Assembly: GCF_003432035.1 (NCBI RefSeq)
Contig: NZ_QOHO01000107.1
Coordinates: forward strand, 1 to 64,000
Source: Lacrimispora amygdalina
GTDB taxonomy: Bacteria; Bacillota; Clostridia; Lachnospirales; Lachnospiraceae
Length of the DNA: 64,000 nt
Reading direction: 5' to 3'
In this document: one piece after another, positions 24,204-32,643 of the stretch
Numbering within the stretch: position 1 is the stretch's first letter
Layout: each line of letters opens with the position of its first letter
Notes under the pieces: model-generated
The model's input: only the letters and a program-made list of their open reading frames with translations
Told to the model about the DNA's origin: nothing
The model's database searches: none
Position numbers and translations under genes: made by a program

Positions 24204-25603
24204 CTTATATTTGCAACCCGGATAAGACCGAGCAGCAACTGCTCGTTGATTCATTTGGCTGTAGTCCCGAAACAGCCAGGCATGACTTTGACTATGCTCT
24301 TTCCCGAACAAAGCAATCCGACAAAAATCAGGCTTATCATCTGATCCAGTCTTTTGCAAAAGGCGAGGTTTCTCATGAAGAAGCACATCGTATCGGAATT
24401 GAACTTGCAGACAAACTGCTCGGTGGCAAATACTCCTATGTTGTCGCAACCCATACCGATAAAGGCCACCCACATAATCACATTATATTCTGCGCCGCCG
24501 ATAACATAGATCACAAAAAATACAATGCCTGCAAGAAAAGCTATTATCACATCAGGCAACTTAGCGATGAATTATGCAAAGAACACAACCTTTCCATCAT
24601 TGAGCCAAGTGGCAGAAAAGGTAAAAAATATAATCAGTGGAAAGCTGAGCAGGAAGGCACATCATGGAAAAAACGGCTTCAGGAAGATATCGACGAATGC
24701 ATTAGAATCGCCAAATCCTACGAGGGCTTTTTGCGCCTAATCAAAGAAAAAGGCTATACAGTTATCGGTGAAAAAATCGGTGATCCTCACTCAAAATACA
24801 TAAAGTTCACTGCCCCAGGACAGGAGCGACCTGTGCGTGGCAGCTTCCGCAATTTTGGAGCAGGTTATACAAAAGAAGAAATCAAAGACAGGATTGAAAA
24901 TCCCGAGAAATGGCAGAATAAAGAACAAACTGTACAGGAGCCAAACACCGCAGAAGCTCCAAAGCAGAAATCACGGATCAAGATACCAAAGAAGGATATC
25001 GTCACCAGAACCGGTGCAAGCAGAACGCTCATAGATACCTCCGGAGAAAAATTTCAAAACAGCCCCGGTCTCCAGCACTGGGCATCGGTCAAGAACCTCA
25101 AGACCGCCGCTGCCAGCTATGCCGCCGCAGATAATCTTTCTCAGCTTCAGAAGCAGATTGACAAAAAGACAGCCGAGGCAAAATCTGCCCGTACTGAGCT
25201 TGTAGAGCTGGAGCATCAAATGAAAAAAATCTCCGAACTACTCCTCTATGCGGAACAGTACAGAGACAATAAACCTTTTCAAGAAAAATATAAGAAGTCC
25301 AAGGATCCAGACAGATACCTTCGTATGCATGAAACTCAGCTCATCTTATATGATGGTGCTGAGCGTTTGCTTCGCAAAATGGGACTTGACCCGAAATCCG
25401 TCAATGCTGCTGAAATACGTGCAGACTATGAGACAATGCAGGCTCGCAAGGCTACTCTTGAGAAAACATATAAATCAGCAGAGAAAGAAGCTAAAGCCCT
25501 TCAACAGAAACTGGCAAATGTTGAGCAGTATGTCGGAAAGGATAATTCTCTTGACCATGCGCAACAGCAGGTCAATACAGAACGTAATAAAGGCAGAACA
25601 TAA
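24152..25603 (+). CDS. Relaxase/mobilization nuclease (MobP-type, VirD2-like)
   Basis: It nicks oriT and leads the strand into the recipient. The N-terminal domain has the early Tyr (MAYTRIHAI), a central helix with AYHLIQSF, and the histidine triad HTDKGHPHNHIIF with His at 101, 106, 108 and 110. A C-terminal helical half, rich in Lys/Glu/Gln (residues about 325-480), forms a long coiled coil. It is full length at 483 residues. No coupling protein or type IV secretion genes are in the window, so the element is mobilizable rather than self-transmissible. Confidence 0.92.
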   Translation: MAYTRIHAIKSTVTKAVAYICNPDKTEQQLLVDSFGCSPETARHDFDYALSRTKQSDKNQAYHLIQSFAKGEVSHEEAHRIGIELADKLLGGKYSYVVATHTDKGHPHNHIIFCAADNIDHKKYNACKKSYYHIRQLSDELCKEHNLSIIEPSGRKGKKYNQWKAEQEGTSWKKRLQEDIDECIRIAKSYEGFLRLIKEKGYTVIGEKIGDPHSKYIKFTAPGQERPVRGSFRNFGAGYTKEEIKDRIENPEKWQNKEQTVQEPNTAEAPKQKSRIKIPKKDIVTRTGASRTLIDTSGEKFQNSPGLQHWASVKNLKTAAASYAAADNLSQLQKQIDKKTAEAKSARTELVELEHQMKKISELLLYAEQYRDNKPFQEKYKKSKDPDRYLRMHETQLILYDGAERLLRKMGLDPKSVNAAEIRADYETMQARKATLEKTYKSAEKEAKALQQKLANVEQYVGKDNSLDHAQQQVNTERNKGRT

Positions 25604-25607
25604 CCAT

Positions 25608-25631
25608 GAGGGAGCGGCTATCCACTCCCTC
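25608..25631. terminator. Hairpin between convergent relaxase and zinc-ribbon genes
   Basis: A perfect stem GAGGGAG (25608-25614) and CTCCCTC (25625-25631) encloses a ten-base loop, but no clear T-run follows on either strand. It may be a weak bidirectional terminator between the convergent genes. Confidence 0.45.
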
Positions 25632-25644
25632 TCTCATACCTCAT

Positions 25645-26301
25645 CTACTTACTATGGTAGGTAATCAAAACATTTGAGTTCTTAGGATAAATGTCTCCTT
25701 CCTCTAACTCATCATTTCCATTGATCGTAACCGCCTCGACTTGTCCGTTCTTCTTCATATTGAAAACATTCAGGTCGTTGAGTGGTACTGCGGTTACATT
25801 TGTAAAGCCCGCACCTCTGAACAAGAGCACTACACTGTTAAAATTCTTATCCTCGCAATTGACCATAGCATCCGAAATAGATACATCGTTCGGACTCACA
25901 TACTTCCGGGGCTTCTTTTTCTTATCGTCACTCTTGATAAAGGTGAAAAGACCGATATAAGCACCTATGATGATGCCCCACATTCCACCGAGTGGTGATG
26001 CAATGCATATTAGCGCTCCGACGACCACAAAAGCCAATGCTATACCATAAGCGATGAACTGTGATTTACGGCCATGAGAGTTTTCTTTCTCCTCCAGTTC
26101 CAGTTCGCGCATCCTGATCATACGCTCAGTTTCTGCCTGCTTGATCCCAGCTTCGTCTATTGTTCTGTAAATGTGCTCATTGTCATTAGTGATCATCACT
26201 TTTGCCCCACAGTATGAGCAAAATGCGAACTCTCTTCCATCTTCTATTGACAAATCTGCTCCACATTCCGGGCATTTAACAGAAATAAATTGAACTGCCA
26301 T
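25645..26301 (-). CDS. Zinc-ribbon membrane protein with PASTA-like C-terminal domain
   Basis: A 218-residue protein. Residues 7-35 form a zinc ribbon (KCPECGADLSIEDGREFAFCSYCGAKV). A charged helix follows (residues about 50-78), then two membrane helices (FIAYGIALAFVVVGALICIA and GGMWGIIIGAYIGLFTFI), then a C-terminal domain FRGAGFTNVTAVPLNDL...GQVEAVTINGNDELEEGDIYPKNSNVLITYH. The C-terminal domain has the same pattern as two copies in the 385-residue zinc-ribbon protein at 32644-33801 and resembles PASTA repeats. It is the last gene of the XRE-led unit. Function is unknown; signalling at the membrane with the cluster's kinase is an inference. Confidence 0.75.
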   Translation of the reverse strand: MAVQFISVKCPECGADLSIEDGREFAFCSYCGAKVMITNDNEHIYRTIDEAGIKQAETERMIRMRELELEEKENSHGRKSQFIAYGIALAFVVVGALICIASPLGGMWGIIIGAYIGLFTFIKSDDKKKKPRKYVSPNDVSISDAMVNCEDKNFNSVVLLFRGAGFTNVTAVPLNDLNVFNMKKNGQVEAVTINGNDELEEGDIYPKNSNVLITYHSK

Positions 26302-26334
26302 ATTCTCCCTCGCTCCTTTTCATTTGTCGAACGA

Positions 26335-27558
26335 TCAGTCAAGCGATGTCATCGCCGCTACGATCGCATTTGTAAGAGTTTCCTGTTGTGATGCTTTCAG
26401 ATCATCAGAGGTACGCACCACCATAGTTCCAAGAACCATATGTGATCCCGATGAAAACATCCCTGCACCATCAAATGATGCCAAATAGCTGTTGCGTTTC
26501 TCCGCTTCCTCTACTGTCCTATATGTCTCTATAGCTCCGCCAGCATCAGTACCTTCATCTATTAAAGGATTACCGGTAAGATTCTGCGTGCCAAGGAGTG
26601 CTGTACCAAAATACACGGTAGATGTATATCCCCCTGCTTTGTTCAGATTGCCGTTAGGGTCATTTTCCTCTGTTACAGGAGCCATATTAGCGACATCCGA
26701 TACTCTTCCGAGCCTTGTTAGTACCCATTCCTCAGTAGGTGCCGTAATCTGTCTCTGTATTGCGTAACTGTCTTCCAAATCCTTGCTTTGAACAGTAAGT
26801 GTATTGATAAAAGCAGAATAATCCGGCACACTCAGAGCATCCTTCTCAGAATTGATCTTGGGTACATCATTGTTGTACCCGGTAATCTGAGCATCCAGCG
26901 ATGATGTTGCTGTATCAATATCAGACTTGCTTGCCTTTTCCATATTCGGATCTGCCTGTATAGCAGGAGCTACCTCTTTCAGTTCAGGTGTCGAAACCTT
27001 GTTGTTTCTTGCATCCTTTATACTGTTGCTGAGAGTTGTTATCTTTGCTCCTTCATATGGCGTATCTCCGCAGTCAACAAGAGCCTGTGCTGTACCGATG
27101 ACCTCATCAAACGCATCATTCGCCGCAATCACATCCTTTGCCATGTTGTTGTATTGGTTTACCGCCTCATTATATTTGATGATCCCATCATTGCAGGCTT
27201 GAACTTCAGCAAGATATGCCTGATAAGCGTTTTCACGAGGTACTTTAATTCCGAAATACCACCCGCATATGGCTATAGCGACAACAAGTATACCTGCAAT
27301 CGCCGCAATAATTACACGCTTTGTCTTCATTTGTGGAGTGACCGCCTTTCGTGCCTCTTCTTGCCGTTGCCTTTTTGCCTCTGCGGCCACCTCTCTTGCT
27401 TTTCTTTCCTCTTCCTTTGCTTTTAGCTTTTCCTCACGTTCCGACTCTATCTCTCCGAGTTTTGCCTTAATTTCTTCTATCGGGCATCCGCAATTCGGAC
27501 AAACTGTCGCCTTATCGCTCATTTCCTTTCCGCATTCTGTACATTTGATCATTGCCAT
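26335..27558 (-). CDS. Zinc-ribbon membrane-anchored protein
   Basis: A 407-residue protein. The N-terminal zinc ribbon CTECGKEMSDKATVCPNCGCPI is followed by a Lys/Glu/Arg coiled coil (residues about 28-75), one membrane helix (RVIIAAIAGILVVAIAICGWYFG) and a large extracytoplasmic helical domain of about 290 residues with no recognised family. The zinc ribbon and coiled coil would be inside the cell and the C-terminal domain outside, as in sensor-like proteins. It has 19 bases to the upstream XRE gene, and a GGAGG ribosome binding site. It is part of the zinc-ribbon/kinase cargo. Confidence 0.75.
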   Translation of the reverse strand: MAMIKCTECGKEMSDKATVCPNCGCPIEEIKAKLGEIESEREEKLKAKEEERKAREVAAEAKRQRQEEARKAVTPQMKTKRVIIAAIAGILVVAIAICGWYFGIKVPRENAYQAYLAEVQACNDGIIKYNEAVNQYNNMAKDVIAANDAFDEVIGTAQALVDCGDTPYEGAKITTLSNSIKDARNNKVSTPELKEVAPAIQADPNMEKASKSDIDTATSSLDAQITGYNNDVPKINSEKDALSVPDYSAFINTLTVQSKDLEDSYAIQRQITAPTEEWVLTRLGRVSDVANMAPVTEENDPNGNLNKAGGYTSTVYFGTALLGTQNLTGNPLIDEGTDAGGAIETYRTVEEAEKRNSYLASFDGAGMFSSGSHMVLGTMVVRTSDDLKASQQETLTNAIVAAMTSLD

Positions 27559-27577
27559 GTTGATTCACCTCCTTTTA

Positions 27578-27907
27578 TCAATCCTTTGCAAGTCCTTTTT
27601 CATCCGGTCTGATTACCCTATATCCATATGATTCAAGGGTTGCAATCACATCCGGTGTGATGTTTAACTCTAAATCCATATCCTTCACATCTGCCCTTTC
27701 AATTATCCTGTGCAGATCATCTATGGAAACATTTATTACATCTGACAGTTTTCGGAGATTATCTCGATCCGGGAGTCCGCCGTCCGTTTCCCATTTGGCT
27801 ATTGCTGATTTCGAGACTCCAATGCGTTTTGCTAACTCCTCCTGCGTCAGTCTCATGATCTTTCTTCTCTTAGCAATAAACTTTCCTAAACTGATCCTTT
27901 CTTCCAT
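27578..27907 (-). CDS. XRE-family regulator of the zinc-ribbon cluster
   Basis: A 109-residue protein with an N-terminal Cro/CI HTH: LGKFIAKRRKIMRLTQEELAKRIGVSKSAIAKWETDGGLPDRDNLRKLSDVINVSIDDL. The remaining 40 residues are a short acidic tail ending in YGYRVIRPDEKG. It heads the unit with the 407- and 218-residue zinc-ribbon proteins. A perfect 13-base palindrome 63 bases upstream (27970-27982) is a likely binding site for autoregulation. RBS GAAGGAGA precedes the ATG. Confidence 0.88.
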   Translation of the reverse strand: MEERISLGKFIAKRRKIMRLTQEELAKRIGVSKSAIAKWETDGGLPDRDNLRKLSDVINVSIDDLHRIIERADVKDMDLELNITPDVIATLESYGYRVIRPDEKGLAKD

Positions 27908-27969
27908 CGCCTCATCTCCTTCCCCTCCTATCGTAAAGACCGGAATTCCAGTATCAAATTACTTTTTTC

Positions 27970-27982
27970 TTACGCAGCGTAA
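27970..27982. promoter_or_regulatory. Palindromic operator candidate upstream of XRE gene
   Basis: TTACGC-A-GCGTAA is a perfect 13-base palindrome in the 168-base gap between the two transcription units. A further half-site GCGTAA lies at 28063-28068. It probably binds the adjacent XRE protein. Confidence 0.5.
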
Positions 27983-28025
27983 CCGTCGAATTCGTTCATA
28001 TTGATATCTTATCAGTTTTTAAATA

Positions 28026-28055
28026 CAAAAATCCCCACCAAAATGGTGGGGAAAT
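28026..28055 (-). terminator. Rho-independent terminator after kinase unit
   Basis: On the minus strand CCCCACCA (complement of 28044-28051) pairs with TGGTGGGG (complement of 28033-28040) around a three-base loop, followed by ATTTTTG. It ends the transcript of the 385-residue zinc-ribbon, 788-residue, 202-residue, kinase and 149-residue genes, so the XRE-led genes form a second unit. Confidence 0.85.
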
Positions 28056-28075
28056 TCACTCTGCGTAAACATTTT

Positions 28076-28525
28076 CTATTCTGTCGTATGCTTTTCCAAC
28101 CCGTGCTCAAGAAGCATCTCGTCTATATCATAAAGGTTGTATATCCGATTATTTATCGCCACTATCAGCACGGCATCCCGTGGATCCTTTGCATACAGCT
28201 CATTCAGTCCATATAACTTCAGTGCTCTGTTGGTCTCATCCCAGTTAAAATGACCTGCGATACAAAACCGTATGATTAGGTCTCTATCCTTGGTATGCTT
28301 CTCCATGGTAAAGATCTTGCTTCCATAAGATTCCGTAACTCCGGCAAAAGAATATACATCCTTCAGCTTAATGTTCTTCTCATCAAGCACATCCTTCATA
28401 TAGTAATAAAAAGCCTTCTTCTCGTCAGCCATGTACTTTTCATTATCCTTAAAGTAAGCCTCAAGCTGATCCGGTTTCATATTTTCAAGAAGATCATTCA
28501 ATTCATCCGTAGGTTTCTTCTGCAT
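28076..28525 (-). CDS. Kinase-linked protein with HTH-like centre
   Basis: A 149-residue protein whose start lies inside the end of the kinase gene (overlap about 23 bases, RBS GAGGTA). It is acidic and helical: LLENMKPDQLEAYFKDNEKYM, then KDVLDEKNIKLKDVYSFAGVTESYGSKIFTMEKHTKDRDLIIRFCIAGHFNWDETNRALKLYGLNELYAKDPRDAVLIVAI. The segment with GVTESYGSKIF and NWDETNRAL resembles a degenerate HTH of the type in kinase-partner regulators. It is a likely substrate or regulator of the neighbouring kinase (inference from overlap). The family has no name that I know. Confidence 0.7.
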   Translation of the reverse strand: MQKKPTDELNDLLENMKPDQLEAYFKDNEKYMADEKKAFYYYMKDVLDEKNIKLKDVYSFAGVTESYGSKIFTMEKHTKDRDLIIRFCIAGHFNWDETNRALKLYGLNELYAKDPRDAVLIVAINNRIYNLYDIDEMLLEHGLEKHTTE

Positions 28526-29621
28526 GAATCGTACCTCTTAATTCTTCAAGCGTTGCTTTCAGTTCGGTGACATTATATCTATTATCTGCATCCAGGCTGA
28601 TACATCGCTCTATTATATTCCAAAGTTCTCCCTCGGCTCTTTTTTCTTTAGGAAATCTTCGTGTTGTCATGACATTAAGCAAGACTCCGAGAGCATATAC
28701 ATCCGATTTTGCCGATGATGCCGATAGTCCATATCCGACCTGCTCCGGCGCAGCGTAAAATCTTGTTCCCATATATCTGGTATCGTCGGTTTTATCGGGA
28801 TCATACCATTTCGCCACATTCATATCCAGAAGATATATTTCATTCTCTGGAGTAATAACTATATTTGATGGTTTAATATCTCTGTGGATTATAGGTGTCG
28901 GCAGGCTATGGATTACATTCAGTATTGTACATAAATCAATACCGATACCGATTGCCTGATCTCCTGACATAGCCTTTTCTTCAAGGATATCCGCTATCGT
29001 TTTGCCCTCAATGTATTCCTCTATTACAATCAGACAGTTATCGCCCTCATATATCTCATGAATAACCGGCATGTGATCAACAGGGTTTTCCTTAAGATAG
29101 TCATAAACGCTCCTGTTATATGTCGTGAGTAGCTTTTTTATATACTTCTGCCCGGTTTCACGATGCATAACAAGTATAATATCCGGTCGATTATCAATAT
29201 GCTCTATGTCCCGGTACACCGACAAAGCCAAGACATCCTTGTCTGAAAGACCTTTGTACGGACTGCGCTGCTCTGCCTGGAACTCGTCCTCAGAGGCATA
29301 AAGCTCGCTCTCATCAATCTTGTTGACATACCCACATTCCGTACAAGTCCACTCCCCGTTATTATCAGAGAATCCGTCCTGTATATTCAGCATGGAGCCG
29401 CACTGATCACATATCCATGCGATATCATCATCGGCATCAACCTCCGGATTGATAAGCATTTCACCGCATCCCTTACAGATCCAATATGGAAGATCATTAC
29501 GGTATCCTTTTTGAAGCGTAAGATTAGCTTCGCACCGAGGGCAATACTCATACATATCTCCCTCCGTTATTTCCTGTGCCTTATTCTGTTTATATCCTCT
29601 CAGTTTATCTAATAGACCCAT
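28503..29621 (-). CDS. Ser/Thr protein kinase with N-terminal zinc ribbons
   Basis: A 372-residue protein. Two zinc ribbons (YCPRCEANL...WICKGCG at 27-53 and WICDQCG...WTCTECG at 69-97) precede a eukaryotic-type kinase domain (about 125-360). Visible motifs are the beta-3 Lys region QKYIKKLL, the catalytic loop HRDIKPSN at 246-253, LLDMNVAK in place of DFG (Asp kept, Phe and Gly changed) and YAAPEQ at 289-293. A Gly-rich loop is not evident. It is soluble, without the usual membrane helix and PASTA repeats of Gram-positive kinases. It is the central gene of the zinc-ribbon cargo cluster and overlaps its likely partner gene. Confidence 0.88.
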   Translation of the reverse strand: MGLLDKLRGYKQNKAQEITEGDMYEYCPRCEANLTLQKGYRNDLPYWICKGCGEMLINPEVDADDDIAWICDQCGSMLNIQDGFSDNNGEWTCTECGYVNKIDESELYASEDEFQAEQRSPYKGLSDKDVLALSVYRDIEHIDNRPDIILVMHRETGQKYIKKLLTTYNRSVYDYLKENPVDHMPVIHEIYEGDNCLIVIEEYIEGKTIADILEEKAMSGDQAIGIGIDLCTILNVIHSLPTPIIHRDIKPSNIVITPENEIYLLDMNVAKWYDPDKTDDTRYMGTRFYAAPEQVGYGLSASSAKSDVYALGVLLNVMTTRRFPKEKRAEGELWNIIERCISLDADNRYNVTELKATLEELRGTIHAEETYG

Positions 29622-29627
29622 CTACTC

Positions 29628-30236
29628 TCACATCACTAATGTTCTAACAAATTCCCGACACATTGAAAGCGGAAATCCTGGGAACTTCTCGTCAAATTGC
29701 TTCTGTTCCGAAATATTCATCAAAGCACCTGTCTTCACATTTGCATCATAAGGATCCTGCGTCCATCCGGAAAACGGATCATCCTCAGTGCCAACAATAT
29801 TCTGCCTGCGGCACATCTCATAAACGACATTATCCCTTATCCCGGTCATCCCAGTTTCTTCAAAGAACGCCTGTATATTAAGGATAAATTCAGGATAAAA
29901 CTTCTGATACGTCAGCACATACTGGACTCCGCTGGGTTGCTTAAGCGTTTTCACAATGCTGAACACGTAGTCGGTTTCCGCAATAGCTTCTATCAGTCCC
30001 TGGTTTTCGCCAAGGAACTGACGTATTCCTGCAATCAACTCATCCTGTGTACGTGGCAAAGATTGCGACTCATCAACAGGGAATATCAACGCAAAGCAGG
30101 CTGCATTTTCAGTTTGAACCATATAGGGCAGGGATCCCTCCGGATCGTCCGGCATGGAATCTACTCTCTGATAGTATTTCGGAATTGAAACACTCTTACC
30201 ATTAACATGAAGTTCTTGTATATCCATATTTTTCAT
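29628..30236 (-). CDS. Unknown protein of zinc-ribbon/kinase cluster
   Basis: A 202-residue soluble protein, mixed alpha/beta, that I do not recognise. Conserved-looking blocks are RVDSMPDDPEGSLPYMVQTENAACFALIFPVDESQSLP, IRQFLGENQGLIEA, VFSIVKTLKQPSGVQYVLTYQ and NIQAFFEETGMTGIRDN. The strand-rich centre resembles small domains of the Mog1/PsbP type, but this is only an impression. It is packed between the 788-residue gene (35-base gap) and the kinase gene (6-base gap), so it is part of the same complex or pathway. RBS AAGGAATAA precedes the ATG. Confidence 0.65.
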   Translation of the reverse strand: MKNMDIQELHVNGKSVSIPKYYQRVDSMPDDPEGSLPYMVQTENAACFALIFPVDESQSLPRTQDELIAGIRQFLGENQGLIEAIAETDYVFSIVKTLKQPSGVQYVLTYQKFYPEFILNIQAFFEETGMTGIRDNVVYEMCRRQNIVGTEDDPFSGWTQDPYDANVKTGALMNISEQKQFDEKFPGFPLSMCREFVRTLVM

Positions 30237-30271
30237 TATTATTCCTTAATCCTTATTGAAATGATCATGGT

Positions 30272-32638
30272 TTACGCTCCCATTCCGACCTCAAATGCGC
30301 TCTTGAATCTGTTCATACTCTTCATTGCAATCTTCATAGCATGAGCTGATTCCTCCATATTCTTGATTTCAAGCTTTAATTTCTTTTTCTCCTCTTTGCT
30401 TGCGACACTCTCTTTAAGCTTCAGATCAACAGTCTTTTTCTCAATTTCGGCAATATTGTTAACATATTGCTCGTAAACATAATTGGAATATTCCAGATCA
30501 TGCTCGTCGTTTAGGAATATTTCTCTTACAGAAACCATCAGTTTTGCTGACTGTAGAATTGTCGATTCTTTCCCAGCAATTCCAGCTGCCGTTACCGCTG
30601 CTCCCGCGCCTGCTCCAACGCCAACACCAAGGATTGCACTGCCACCAACTATTGCCATTGTTCCACCAGCCATCCCAAGACCACCCATTGCGACCGCTCC
30701 TCCGCCTAAATATGCAAGACATGCGCTTGTTAAGGCAGCTCCGCTAAGGCCGGCAAAATTAGATCCAACAAGTGCTACCGCAATCGCAGGCGCAAACATC
30801 CCCGCTGTCAGGATAGCTACTACCGTTATTGCTGCCGTTACCGCAAGTCCGGTGATTGCTGACTTCAAAACCTCATTTAATTCCTTGAGCACCTTATTAT
30901 ATGTTTTTCTGAGTCTAGCAACATATCCATCAGATGCATACTGAAACAAATACCGCTCATCAAGAAAATCATCTCCAACACCCTTCTTATACCCACCTAT
31001 CGGATTATGAAGAGATTGATACTTTTTGCTGGGAATATCATTTCCCTTTTTGTCCTTCTCAAGACTCAATGGATAATACGGTTCAAACACCATAGCCTCC
31101 AAAAGTACAAGCCTATACCAAACTTTTTCGGCTTCGTTCTCGCTAATACGCTCTTTCAGTTCCTCTGGATCGTACCAATGCAATTCTGCATTTTCATTCT
31201 GAATGAATCCGGCAAAACCAATTTCCATATAGTGCTTCCATTCCTCGACCCAAGCCTGCTTTAATTCCTTGATACCATCCCCACCAATTGGAACTGAGGT
31301 ACGTTCAATATCATTAAGAGTTTTCTGTAACTCGATATTATAGAGAATTTCCGTCTGCTCAACCGTTAAGCCAAATTTTTCCACATTCATCGTGTCGTTC
31401 AATCTCCCATAGATATTATCATCCGTCTTAGAATAAGTATTCCTCTGAATCTTCTCATACATATCCTTAATTTGCTTAACATCTCTTAGCTTCAGATAGT
31501 TGATAGTTTCAGTACCTAAAGCGACCGTAAATCTGCCGATGCCAACATAATTTACAGAAACAAAATACTTCTCAGTTACAATAGCTTCTGTAACATCTAT
31601 AGTCGTAAACACACCTGTTGCCACTAATAGCATCCTGGAAATAGTTGGATTATTAAATGGTGCAATTACCTTCCAATCAAGATCCTTGAAATCTTTAATG
31701 GAATGAATTTCATTTTCCTTCAGTGTAATCGCCAAACGCCTAATAAAATAGAAAGTCCTAACTATACAATCATTTGCAATTACTGGTATGGCTTGCCTTC
31801 CCATTTCAGCCAAAGCACCAAGTTCCCCACGAAAATCCAGTTTTATCTCTGTGCCTTTGATTATCTTTCCGGCTTCATCATGCTTTGCAAATAGTGTCCC
31901 GTTGAAAAGCTTTGATATAAATAATGATAATGATTCCTCATTAACACAAACATCCTTCATAAATGGTAAAACAGATATTTCCTTAACCATCGAAAGAATC
32001 GGTCCTGGGATTCCCGTACCACCACTTAATCCAGCCGTGCTACTCGATCCGGCAATATCACTGATGAGATGAAAAAGCCATATAACAGTCCCCCGGAAAA
32101 TTTTATCCGGAACACTTTCTCCAATAAATGTCTTACTCTTCTCCGGAACAGGAACAATTATAAACATTCCGGATGTATCCGTTCCGTACGACATACCCGT
32201 AAACTGCGTTAAAAGCGAAAATATAAGTCCTACTATCGTAGGATGATGAGCAAAGTCTCTTAAATGGTGCTGTAATCCACCTCCAAAATCAGGAGTGTTT
32301 CCGTCTGCAGGGATTTTGAACTTTTCTTCAAGAAAAGCAACTGCTCCCTTTATATCATCATCCTTGCATCCAAGCAATTTGGCTGTCTTTTTTACAAAAC
32401 CTTCAATTTCTTCATTCGCATAACCTCTGCCTCGTCCCAGATCAAACTCACCGACCCATAGGATATCCATCATTCCGCAGATAACACCGGATGCAGCTGC
32501 AACAAAATAATCTATTTTATCAGCATGGCTTGAGAGCAGATCAATCTGTTTATCCAGTTCAAATAGCGTTCTTTCTATATCCGTATTTGCTATTTGCGTT
32601 TCATTTAAAACGCTCACAGATATTTTGTTTTCGCTCAT
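30272..32638 (-). CDS. Large glycine-zipper protein of kinase cluster
   Basis: A 788-residue protein of unknown function. The N-terminal part has SVLNETQIANTDIERTLFELDKQIDLL and ICGMMDILWVGEF. A His-rich motif GGLQHHLRDFAHHPT lies near residue 125. The long middle is mainly helical. Residues about 625-705 form a strongly hydrophobic Gly/Ala-rich stretch (TAGMFAPAIAVALVGSN, GGGAVAMGGLGMAGG, GVGVGAGAGAA) typical of glycine zippers that enter membranes. A coiled coil closes the protein. I infer a membrane-acting effector or scaffold. The gene is five bases from the upstream zinc-ribbon gene, with RBS AAAGGA. Confidence 0.7.
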   Translation of the reverse strand: MSENKISVSVLNETQIANTDIERTLFELDKQIDLLSSHADKIDYFVAAASGVICGMMDILWVGEFDLGRGRGYANEEIEGFVKKTAKLLGCKDDDIKGAVAFLEEKFKIPADGNTPDFGGGLQHHLRDFAHHPTIVGLIFSLLTQFTGMSYGTDTSGMFIIVPVPEKSKTFIGESVPDKIFRGTVIWLFHLISDIAGSSSTAGLSGGTGIPGPILSMVKEISVLPFMKDVCVNEESLSLFISKLFNGTLFAKHDEAGKIIKGTEIKLDFRGELGALAEMGRQAIPVIANDCIVRTFYFIRRLAITLKENEIHSIKDFKDLDWKVIAPFNNPTISRMLLVATGVFTTIDVTEAIVTEKYFVSVNYVGIGRFTVALGTETINYLKLRDVKQIKDMYEKIQRNTYSKTDDNIYGRLNDTMNVEKFGLTVEQTEILYNIELQKTLNDIERTSVPIGGDGIKELKQAWVEEWKHYMEIGFAGFIQNENAELHWYDPEELKERISENEAEKVWYRLVLLEAMVFEPYYPLSLEKDKKGNDIPSKKYQSLHNPIGGYKKGVGDDFLDERYLFQYASDGYVARLRKTYNKVLKELNEVLKSAITGLAVTAAITVVAILTAGMFAPAIAVALVGSNFAGLSGAALTSACLAYLGGGAVAMGGLGMAGGTMAIVGGSAILGVGVGAGAGAAVTAAGIAGKESTILQSAKLMVSVREIFLNDEHDLEYSNYVYEQYVNNIAEIEKKTVDLKLKESVASKEEKKKLKLEIKNMEESAHAMKIAMKSMNRFKSAFEVGMGA

Positions 32639-32643
32639 TTAGA

